From positions 124,001-188,000 of the forward strand of contig JAGWHO010000001.1 of NCBI GenBank assembly GCA_028866715.1: a DNA stretch of 64,000 nt, read 5' to 3'. A program made the position numbers and the translations under genes. Each line of letters opens with the position of its first letter. The stretch's first letter is position 1. The notes under the pieces are model-generated. The model was not told the DNA's origin. It worked only from the letters and a program-made list of their open reading frames with translations, and ran no database searches. This document shows positions 57,463-64,000 of this stretch, one piece after another. Origin of the DNA: Microcaldota archaeon. Its GTDB lineage: Archaea; Micrarchaeota; Micrarchaeia; Micrarchaeales; Micrarchaeaceae.

Positions 57463-58140
57463 ATGGATTATTCTGATACTACTGTTGTAATACCGGTAAA
57501 GGACGAGCCGGCTGTCGGCAGGGTCGCAAGATCCGTGCTCAAGACGCTCCCTAACTGCAAGGCCATAGTCATATACAAGGATGAAAAAGACAAGAGGTAC
57601 GTGAACTTCAAGAGCAAGAACCTGAGGGTTGTTGCGCAGAAGGGCTCAGGCAAGGGGGTCGCCTGCGTCCAGGCGGCAAAGCTCATCGACACTGACATAA
57701 TGTGCTTCATAGACGGGGATGCGACATACGACGCGAACGACCTGAAGAAGCTGGTGAACCTCGTCAGGCACGGCGCGGATCTTGCGCTGGGGAGCAGGTT
57801 CAACAAAACGTATAAGATGGAACGTGAGGCCATGCCGCAGTTCATAAAGTTCGGGAACCGTGTAATAACAATAGTGGCCAACATGCTTTACAATCTCCAC
57901 CTTGTCGACTCGCAGACAGGCCTCAGGGCTATGAAGAAGTCTGCATTTGACGCGCTCGGCCTCCATCAGGAAGGGTTCGGCATAGAGACGGAGATAAACG
58001 TCAAGTCAAAGGCAAAGGGCTTCAAGATAGTCGAGAGCCCGATAAGGTATTACAAGCGCGTCGGAGAATCCAAGCAGGTGAAGGTGCTTGACGGATTCAG
58101 GCTCCTGCTCCTTGATTTCCACTTCCTTTTCAACAAGTAG
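57463..58140 (+). CDS. Family 2 glycosyltransferase (dolichyl-phosphate sugar synthase-like)
   Basis: A 225-residue GT2 with 'TTVVIPVKDEP' strand, 'GSGKGVACVQAAKLIDTDIMCFIDGDATYDANDL' (with the DGD metal motif), and 'VDSQTGLRAMKKSAFDALGL' acceptor region. No membrane helices at the C terminus, so it acts on the cytoplasmic face. Dolichyl-phosphate hexose synthases have this length and layout; the sugar is not readable. Convergent with the flippase; part of a surface-glycan neighbourhood. Confidence 0.85.
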   Translation: MDYSDTTVVIPVKDEPAVGRVARSVLKTLPNCKAIVIYKDEKDKRYVNFKSKNLRVVAQKGSGKGVACVQAAKLIDTDIMCFIDGDATYDANDLKKLVNLVRHGADLALGSRFNKTYKMEREAMPQFIKFGNRVITIVANMLYNLHLVDSQTGLRAMKKSAFDALGLHQEGFGIETEINVKSKAKGFKIVESPIRYYKRVGESKQVKVLDGFRLLLLDFHFLFNK

Positions 58141-58141
58141 C

Positions 58142-59722
58142 TCAGCGTATGAAGCGCTGCGCGTACTGCACAAGGCCGGACATGGCTGCGCCCAATCCAG
58201 GTACAGATGACATGAGCTTGTTGAGCGTTGCCGCGTCCCTGTTTGTTATGCCGCCAAGCAGCGCGAGGAATATTGGGTATATCAGCACCTGTTCGATAGC
58301 TACGCTCGCCAGTATAGGTATGTAATGCCCCTGAAGAAGTAAGATGAGAGGGATTGCGAACGCTATGCTGATCGCTGCTGCCATAACGACCCTCACAAGC
58401 TTCCATGCCTCAACCCTGACGCCCAAGTGCATGTACGCCCCCCTGAAGAACAATATAGACGTTACAAGCGGGGCCACGATGAACAGCGACGTCACCGCGC
58501 CGGCGCCGTTGAACGCCCATGTAAGCAAGAGCAGGGAGGCCAACTGCATGACGAACAGGACGGCGCTGTACTTCATGACCTTTCTGACTAGATTTGCGCT
58601 TATCATCAGCATGGTCGAGTACGCGCCCAAGATGCTGATGAGCACGCCAAGGCTCATGATTGATATGTAAAATGGCGCAAGCGTGTATGTCGGCCCGAAC
58701 ACCGTGAGGGTGAATTGCCTCGAAAGAAGCGCGAGCCAGAATAGGAGCGGGGTCACGAGGATAAAGGACGTATAGACGGAGTAGTTGAATATCCTGCTGA
58801 CGTTCTTCCTCTGCTTTGCCTTCGCCATCGCAGATGCGAACATTGGGAGGAGCGCAAACCCTACCGATTCCGTGAATACGCCTATGAAGGTGTTTGTCTT
58901 GGAGGTTATGCCGAAGTTTCCGACTACGCCGCTCAGTACGAATATTCCAAGCACTATAGGCGTGAGATTGCTCGACACCAGCGTGAAGATGCTTGAAGCG
59001 CCTATCGGCAAAGTGAAATGCAGAATCTTCTTTATTCCTGCAAACGAGGGCGTTCTCAGCCTTGTGCCTCCCCTTAGTATGAGAGCAAGCGCAAGCAGCG
59101 TCGCTGCGGCAAGACCGACAGCCGCGCCTATTATCGGGGATACGGCACCGAACCCGTCAAGCGCCAGCACAACGCTTATGACTGCCTGCAGCGCAGCCTG
59201 GGTAACGAGCATTGCAGTGATGTGCCTGCCGTTGCCGAAGCCGAACAGCGATTGCGAGAATGTGCCGTATATCAATTGCAGGAATACCAAAATGGACACA
59301 TATTGCAGCACACGTATGTAAGCCACGCTGTGCAGCACGTATGTTGAGACCAGCTGGCTAAGCGCGAATGCGATGAGCGTCAGTATGACTGCGCTGATTA
59401 TCTGGATTGCGAGAACGTTCGAGAGAAGGCGGTTTATCTTCTCGCTGCTCTTGCCTGTGAAATACTCGCCTATGAACTTGTTGGCCCCATAGTGCAGGCC
59501 GAGGTCCATTGCCGCGAATACGGCGGCGAACGCGACGGCTATTGTGTATACGCCGTATACGTCGGTGCCAAGGATCCTTGCGACAAGAATAAACGCGACT
59601 CCGCTGAACAGGAATGACATCAGCCTTGCGAAGACTATAGATGACGCCACCTTTGCGGTCTTGGTGCCTACGCTAAGCGCAGCAGCCTCGCTTGCCGAAT
59701 CCAAGCCTTCTTCTATCCTCAT
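58142..59722 (-). CDS. Oligosaccharide flippase (Wzx/MATE/MurJ superfamily)
   Basis: A 526-residue protein with about fourteen membrane helices, the polysaccharide-transport (PST/Wzx) pattern: 'ASSIVFARLMSFLFSGVAFILVARILGTDVYGVY' near the N terminus and 'LDLGLHYGANKFIGEY'. It would flip lipid-linked oligosaccharides across the membrane for N-glycosylation or surface polymer assembly. Between two GT2 genes, sharing the minus strand with the downstream one. Confidence 0.88.
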   Translation of the reverse strand: MRIEEGLDSASEAAALSVGTKTAKVASSIVFARLMSFLFSGVAFILVARILGTDVYGVYTIAVAFAAVFAAMDLGLHYGANKFIGEYFTGKSSEKINRLLSNVLAIQIISAVILTLIAFALSQLVSTYVLHSVAYIRVLQYVSILVFLQLIYGTFSQSLFGFGNGRHITAMLVTQAALQAVISVVLALDGFGAVSPIIGAAVGLAAATLLALALILRGGTRLRTPSFAGIKKILHFTLPIGASSIFTLVSSNLTPIVLGIFVLSGVVGNFGITSKTNTFIGVFTESVGFALLPMFASAMAKAKQRKNVSRIFNYSVYTSFILVTPLLFWLALLSRQFTLTVFGPTYTLAPFYISIMSLGVLISILGAYSTMLMISANLVRKVMKYSAVLFVMQLASLLLLTWAFNGAGAVTSLFIVAPLVTSILFFRGAYMHLGVRVEAWKLVRVVMAAAISIAFAIPLILLLQGHYIPILASVAIEQVLIYPIFLALLGGITNRDAATLNKLMSSVPGLGAAMSGLVQYAQRFIR

Positions 59723-59726
59723 GAAT

Positions 59727-60431
59727 CTACCTGAAAGTCGATCTCAATGTGTTCACGACGTGCTTGAACCTGAACTTCGACTGACCATACTCACGCCTGT
59801 GGAACGTCGAATAATATACCTCTTCGAGCCTATTATTACTATCGCAGAGCCTGAGAATGTCAAGCAAGACCTTGTATCCGTCCGGCACGAATGACCCCCT
59901 GTTCTCGCGTATCAGGCGCTTGAAGACGTCTGCCTTTATCCCGAAGAAGCCTGACATTATGTCGTTGCACACCTTCCTGCCCTGGACAGCAAAAATTGCA
60001 TACGAAAGGTATGCCATGCACTTCGATATGACTCTTCTATGGAAGCCCCAGTTCTCAACAGAGGTCCTGACGCCCACTGCTATGTCGCAGCTGTCAAGCG
60101 CCTTTGAAAGCTCCCCTACTTTTTCCGGAGGGTGCTGCATGTCGCCGTCCATGACTATGATCTTGCTGTTCTTCACTGACATTACCGCATCGAGCACGCT
60201 CACAGTGAGGCCGTGCTGCCTGCTGTTTCTTCTGTCCAAGAATCTTACGCCATTAGAACGCGAGGTCATTGCCATTACCTCTTCGCGCGTCCCGTCGTTG
60301 GAGCCGTCGTCGGATATGATTACGCGTATGCCCGGATACAGCTTGAGAAGCCTGCGTATCAGCCTGCCTATGTTCCTGCGCTCGTTGAACGTAGGTATTA
60401 TCACAGTAGTATCAGAATATGCCCCGCCCAC
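59727..60431 (-). CDS. Family 2 glycosyltransferase (DPM1-like)
   Basis: A 234-residue GT2: 'TTVIIPTFNERRNIGRLIRRLL' with 'ISDDGSNDGTRE', 'IIVMDGDMQHPPEKVGEL' (DGD metal site) and 'CNDIMSGFFGIKADVFKRL' acceptor motif, as in dolichyl-phosphate mannose synthases. No C-terminal membrane domain. The start is GTG at 60431; no ATG is in frame upstream. Upstream of the flippase by 4 bases, so co-transcribed. Confidence 0.88.
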   Translation of the reverse strand: MGGAYSDTTVIIPTFNERRNIGRLIRRLLKLYPGIRVIISDDGSNDGTREEVMAMTSRSNGVRFLDRRNSRQHGLTVSVLDAVMSVKNSKIIVMDGDMQHPPEKVGELSKALDSCDIAVGVRTSVENWGFHRRVISKCMAYLSYAIFAVQGRKVCNDIMSGFFGIKADVFKRLIRENRGSFVPDGYKVLLDILRLCDSNNRLEEVYYSTFHRREYGQSKFRFKHVVNTLRSTFR

Positions 60432-60480
60432 TCCAGCACCGCCATAGGATTAATGGCTATGGTATAATTAACAGTTCAGC

Positions 60481-60488
60481 TTTTATAG
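60481..60488 (+). promoter_or_regulatory. TATA box of the large membrane protein at 60506
   Basis: TTTTATAG is 18-25 bases before the ATG at 60506, giving a leaderless start; it rules out an ATG 87 bases upstream. Confidence 0.5.
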
Positions 60489-60505
60489 CTAAGGCTCGTA
60501 AAGTT

Positions 60506-62848
60506 ATGAGCAGCGTGGGGCTTATGGTTGAGGCTGTAATAAACGCCGAGATGACGCAAAGCGCAGCGCACGCACATGCGCATGAGGAAGATCGCAAAAG
60601 GGAAGGCGGAGCTCTCAAAAGGTATGCGCCGCACATAGCGACAACTGCCATATACCTGTTAATCGCGCTTGTGATGTTCTACCCCATAACGCTGAACATG
60701 ACGAGCGTAGTCCCTGGCACTGGCGGGGATTCGTTCCAGAACCTGTGGGACATCTGGTGGGTTAACTACGCGACATTCAACCTGCACAGCAGCATATACA
60801 TGACGAATCTGCTCTTCTGGCCAGTCGGCGTGAATCTCGCATTTCAGACACTTACGCCGTTGAGCGCCCTCGTATCCGCACCGTTCCAGGCCGTCAATCT
60901 CATATTCGCTTACAATGTGCTGTTCTTCCTGGGCTTTGCCCTCTCAGGACTGACGATGTTCATACTTGCGGATTATCTGGTCAAGAACAAATATGCCGCT
61001 TTCATAGCAGGGATAATATTCGCGTTCAGCGCTTTCCATATAGCGCAATCGTATGCGCACATAGACTTCATAGCCCTTGAATGGGTGCCGCTCTTCCTGT
61101 ACTTCTTCCTCAGGATACTGCACGAGAAGAGAAGCATTGTTAACATAGTCGGAATGTCTGCCTGCTTCGCGTTCGCCACCCTCATGGGCGTGATCCAGAT
61201 AAGCCTGATGCTGCTGCTGATAATGTTCATGATTATTGTGGCTTACCTGATCAACAAGCCTACAAGGAAGACGATACTCAGGGCAGATCTATGGATATCT
61301 CTCGTGATATTCGCTGTCATCGCATTCATAATAGGGGCATGGAACTTCGTGCCCATTCTGCAGGCCATTTCGCATCCTGGCAGCCTTGCCACGGCGAACG
61401 CACTGAACGACGTGCAGCATAATGCGATATGGAGCAACAACCTGCTTGCGTTCTTCGTGCCAAGCTTCTACAACGGGATATTCTACAATGCAGGGATAAG
61501 CTCAGGATTGTTCTACTCGATATACGCGCCGGACCCGTCGGAGCGAGCCGCTTACGTTGGGTATGTGGTGATGGCGCTGGCCCTGTTCGGCATACTAAAG
61601 CACTTCAGGCAGGTGAGGCTCTGGATTGCCGGAACGCTCATATTCGGCTGGCTCTCCATAGGGCCGATACTGCAGATTGGTTCGGCAGTCACGCAGATAC
61701 CGGGATTGTACTACCTCTATCACCTGATACCGGTTATCAACATAATCAGGGAGCCTTCAAGGTTCGGCATGATAATGATAATGTTCATCGCCATACTTGC
61801 GGCATTCGGCGTCAAGAGCCTGATCGAGAGGATTGGAAAGAGCAACGTCCATGTGACAAGAGCAGGCATGTACAAGATAATTTCCGCAGTCGCGGTCATA
61901 GCCCTGCTCATGCTCATAGAGAACAACGGCACGCCGTTTGGCGCGTATGCTCTTGCCCAATACACGACCCACATACAGACACCGCAGGTGTACAAGCTCA
62001 TAGGCAACCTTACCGGGAACTTCTCGACGCTTAGCCTGCCTGCATTCACGCTTGTCAACAGCTCAACGCCGGACCTCTACACAGGAAAGGCAACGTACTA
62101 TTCCACCATAACCAAGAAGCCGCTTGTTGGAGGGTATACATCAAGGAGCAACATCACAGATCAGCTGCTACTGTACAACATACCTCTTGCGGTCCAGGCG
62201 TCTTCAATAGCTGAAGGGGGCAATTTCACGTATGCGTCGCCGGTAGCGCAGAACTACACCAACCAGACCATACTGACGCTGTACAACTACAATACGGAGT
62301 TCATAACGATAGACAAGACCGCTTACAAGAGCCAGAACAATTTGCTAACCCTGATCAACTATATGGTAAGCACATTCGGAAATCCGGTATACAATGACAA
62401 CACCACGCTTGCGTTCAGCACAGTTTCTGCGATAAACAAGACCGTATACAGGAGCTATGTTGCATATCCGGTCATATCGCAATGGAACACTACCGCAGTT
62501 CCGATAAACGGGACTGTAAAGGCGATGTGGGTCCCAATCAACGGCGGCTCTGTTGAGGTATATGCCCCTGTGGCAAAGACCGCTAAGAACTTCACGCTCG
62601 TTAACACTACAATACGGATCAACGCCATGTCCAGCATCAACGGCACCGAGACGCTGCAAATTGGAGAACCGGGCCAGAGCGGAGTGAATTTGCTAGGCAG
62701 CATAAATGTCACAGACAGGCTGTCCAGCTACACCGTTAACGTGCCGCTTGTGTCAGGGCCCGAGGGGACGGCGCTCCTATTCCTGCCGCAGAGCCCGAAC
62801 TATCCTGTGTTTATAACGAACATATCGTTCAGCGCCAGGGGCAAGTGA
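60506..62848 (+). CDS. Large GT-C-like membrane glycosyltransferase or YfhO-like protein
   Basis: About 780 residues. An N-terminal cytoplasmic segment rich in His/Ala/Lys/Arg is followed by twelve or so membrane helices (about residues 45-480) and a soluble C-terminal extracytoplasmic domain (about 490-780) with many Asn-X-Ser/Thr sequons. 'VVPGTGGDSFQNLWDIWWVNYATF' after the first helix carries the acidic motif of GT-C glycosyltransferases that act outside the cell. The C-terminal beta-rich part suggests binding to glycans or to the target protein. An oligosaccharyltransferase role is not supported: no WWDYG motif is seen. Part of the surface-glycan neighbourhood. Confidence 0.65.
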   Translation: MSSVGLMVEAVINAEMTQSAAHAHAHEEDRKREGGALKRYAPHIATTAIYLLIALVMFYPITLNMTSVVPGTGGDSFQNLWDIWWVNYATFNLHSSIYMTNLLFWPVGVNLAFQTLTPLSALVSAPFQAVNLIFAYNVLFFLGFALSGLTMFILADYLVKNKYAAFIAGIIFAFSAFHIAQSYAHIDFIALEWVPLFLYFFLRILHEKRSIVNIVGMSACFAFATLMGVIQISLMLLLIMFMIIVAYLINKPTRKTILRADLWISLVIFAVIAFIIGAWNFVPILQAISHPGSLATANALNDVQHNAIWSNNLLAFFVPSFYNGIFYNAGISSGLFYSIYAPDPSERAAYVGYVVMALALFGILKHFRQVRLWIAGTLIFGWLSIGPILQIGSAVTQIPGLYYLYHLIPVINIIREPSRFGMIMIMFIAILAAFGVKSLIERIGKSNVHVTRAGMYKIISAVAVIALLMLIENNGTPFGAYALAQYTTHIQTPQVYKLIGNLTGNFSTLSLPAFTLVNSSTPDLYTGKATYYSTITKKPLVGGYTSRSNITDQLLLYNIPLAVQASSIAEGGNFTYASPVAQNYTNQTILTLYNYNTEFITIDKTAYKSQNNLLTLINYMVSTFGNPVYNDNTTLAFSTVSAINKTVYRSYVAYPVISQWNTTAVPINGTVKAMWVPINGGSVEVYAPVAKTAKNFTLVNTTIRINAMSSINGTETLQIGEPGQSGVNLLGSINVTDRLSSYTVNVPLVSGPEGTALLFLPQSPNYPVFITNISFSARGK

Positions 62849-62851
62849 GGC

Positions 62852-63508
62852 ATGCAGATGGACAGGTTCAAGGTCGTTGCAGACCAACGGGAGAGAAACT
62901 CTGATCTTTTGGAAGGGCTCAAGAAGAACAACATAGAGCTGAGCATCAAGACAATCCACGTCGGGGATTTCGTGATATCCGACAGGGTCTGCATAGAGCG
63001 CAAGACCATCTTCGACTTCGAGAGCTCCGTAATCAGCGGAAGGCTGTTCGACCAGATAAAGCGCATGAAAGAGCATTATGCGTTTCCCATACTTATCATC
63101 GAAGGAGACGCAGACGACTTCAGGATGAGGAGCAAGGTCATAAACGGCACGATAGCCTCTCTTTACATAGATTATGGGATAGTTGCGATGGTCTCCCGCG
63201 GCCCGGAAACGACAGCAGAGCTTATCGCAAGCATAGCGAAGCACGAACAGGATGGCACGACGAGAGAACCGTCGTTGAAGGGAGGGATGAGGGCGCATTC
63301 GCACGAACAGTATCAGGAGTACGTGATAGGCAACCTTCCGGGGGTGGGCGCCAAGCTTGCGAGAGCCCTTCTCAAGAGGTTCGGGAGCATAAGAGAGATT
63401 GCAGATGCCGAAGTCGAGGAGCTGATGAAGGTAGAGAAGATAGGGAGGATAAAGGCGCAGCGCATACGCGAGACCATGAACAAGAGGTATGACCCGAAAG
63501 AGGATTAG
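62852..63508 (+). CDS. XPF/ERCC4-type structure-specific nuclease (short form)
   Basis: A 218-residue nuclease: ERCC4 domain (about 5-130) with 'VADQRERN', 'HVGDFVI' and the catalytic 'ERKTIFDF' motif, then tandem helix-hairpin-helix repeats (about 155-210; 'NLPGVGAKLARALLKRFGS', 'VEKIGRIKAQRI'). It cleaves branched DNA (3' flaps, forks) and in crenarchaea acts with PCNA. The N-terminal helicase of the euryarchaeal Hef type is absent, so it is the short form. No PIP box is clear at the C terminus. Overlaps Cgi121 by 4 bases, convergent. Confidence 0.93.
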   Translation: MQMDRFKVVADQRERNSDLLEGLKKNNIELSIKTIHVGDFVISDRVCIERKTIFDFESSVISGRLFDQIKRMKEHYAFPILIIEGDADDFRMRSKVINGTIASLYIDYGIVAMVSRGPETTAELIASIAKHEQDGTTREPSLKGGMRAHSHEQYQEYVIGNLPGVGAKLARALLKRFGSIREIADAEVEELMKVEKIGRIKAQRIRETMNKRYDPKED

Positions 63509-63981
63509 TCATCTAGCCTTGAAACTGCGATCTTTTGGAGCATGAAGCTGTCGATATCCCTGCTAACTTTTATGCCGTATCTTTCCGCAACGCCCTTGAT
63601 GTGCTGCTTTGACGGCTTGAAGTCGCTTGATTTTGAGAGAAGCTTGCTTATCCTTGAGAAGGCTGTGCGGTTGCTTGCGAATAATATGAAATCCTTGTTG
63701 GACTTTGCGCCGCAGATCTTTATAGCCTCGCCTATCTGGTTCGTCATAGAAGCGAACAGCAGCATCTCCATGCCTGCGGATCTTGTCCTGTTGGCCTTGT
63801 TCTTGAACGCTACGAGTGAATTGAGATAAGCGGCTTCCAGGTGCATCCTACTTATCACGCTTCCTGGATCGAATATCTGGATAGCCCCACCGCCTGCACG
63901 CCCGCTTGATGACATTGCTTTGAAGATGTCGTCTAGCGTGTATCTGGATTCCGCCCTTACAATCACCGTTTCAGACGCCAT
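63505..63981 (-). CDS. cgi121: KEOPS complex subunit Cgi121
   Basis: A 158-residue Cgi121 ('IQIFDPGSVISRMHLEAAYLNS', 'GMEMLLFASMTNQIGEAIKICG'). It binds the tRNA 3' end and activates Bud32 within KEOPS, the t6A-forming complex. The start at 63981 (ATG) follows a good Shine-Dalgarno match, GGAGGTG, about 10 bases upstream, one of the few clear ribosome-binding sites here. The gene may continue upstream in an operon that extends beyond the window. The downstream end overlaps the XPF gene. Confidence 0.85.
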   Translation of the reverse strand: MASETVIVRAESRYTLDDIFKAMSSSGRAGGGAIQIFDPGSVISRMHLEAAYLNSLVAFKNKANRTRSAGMEMLLFASMTNQIGEAIKICGAKSNKDFILFASNRTAFSRISKLLSKSSDFKPSKQHIKGVAERYGIKVSRDIDSFMLQKIAVSRLDD

Positions 63982-63991
63982 ATGTATGCCG

Positions 63992-63998
63992 CACCTCC
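63992..63998 (-). promoter_or_regulatory. Shine-Dalgarno site of cgi121
   Basis: GGAGGTG on the minus strand, about 10 bases before the ATG at 63981. It is a near-perfect match to the archaeal 16S 3' end and implies that this gene is not leaderless. Confidence 0.55.
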
Positions 63999-64000
63999 AC

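Noticed and set aside
60506-62848. Oligosaccharyltransferase AglB
   Set aside because: The WWDYG catalytic motif is absent; general GT-C features only.
1-64000. Insertion sequences, prophage, CRISPR arrays, rRNA operon
   Set aside because: I looked for transposase, integrase, Cas genes, direct repeats with spacers and rRNA-like sequences and found none.

Overview
This window is archaeal chromosome. It carries eukaryote-like information genes (RNA polymerase subunits D, F and N; ribosomal proteins eS1, uS15, eL18, eL21, uL13, uS9, uS2; a TBP-fold protein), GatDE, NreA, the KEOPS subunit Cgi121, an archaeal-type leucyl-tRNA synthetase and a class III (archaeal pilin) signal peptide. TATA boxes sit about 25-35 nt upstream of many start codons with little or no Shine-Dalgarno sequence, so leaderless transcription is common. 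Minimised proteins (single-repeat TBP, short TrmI), a tRNA interrupted in its T arm, and short or overlapping gene junctions suggest a small-genome DPANN lineage, possibly Micrarchaeota-like. That assignment is inference; no 16S rRNA is present. I see no insertion sequence, CRISPR array, rRNA or clear pseudogene, and no gene-free stretch over 300 bases.

Layout. 0-7.6 kb: radical SAM enzyme, two divergent unknowns, a three-gene RCK (K+ channel regulatory) operon, a TrmB-like regulator, tRNA-Gln and an M50 protease. 7.6-13.3 kb: a five-gene Tad/type IV pilus-like assembly operon (winged-helix coiled-coil protein, GspE/TadA ATPase, coiled-coil protein, two TadC/GspF membrane proteins). 13.3-17.7 kb: a compact haem operon hemCD-hemQ-hemE-hemH, which looks like the coproporphyrin-dependent route. 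17.6-25 kb: pentapeptide-repeat protein, intron-containing tRNA-Met, metallo-beta-lactamase fold hydrolase, tRNA-Gly, small unknowns, and a MtaB-GatD-GatE operon. 25-30 kb: ParB-like and GNAT proteins, a membrane PLD protein, an Xaa-Pro peptidase, NreA and a MoxR ATPase. 30-36 kb: RpoF-DUF655, HicBA, eL21, single-repeat TBP, TrmI-TopA and an SMR-type transporter pair. 36-46 kb: eS1-uS15-ValRS, a TRAM/RGG protein, a PIN-like protein, a HAD phosphatase and LeuRS. 46-53 kb: superoxide dismutase, a prepilin-peptidase-like protein, a UbiA prenyltransferase, a GT-C glycosyltransferase and a large pilin-leader adhesin. 53-56 kb: the ancient uS2 / RpoN-uS9-uL13-eL18-RpoD block with tRNA-Pro and tRNA-Leu embedded. 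56-64 kb: ThpR, surface-glycan genes (two GT2s, a flippase, a large membrane protein), an XPF-type nuclease and Cgi121.

How it fits together. The ATPase/TadC operon, the A24-like peptidase and the pilin-leader adhesin could form one secretion or pilus pathway, with the neighbouring membrane glycosyltransferases and flippase decorating its products. The haem operon would supply respiratory cytochromes and fits with the superoxide dismutase as a sign of aerobic life. MtaB, Cgi121/KEOPS and TrmI serve tRNA modification. The most unusual items are the single-repeat TBP, the haem route, the tRNA-Pro interrupted within its T loop, and the RCK series whose dinucleotide-binding loop decays from gene to gene.
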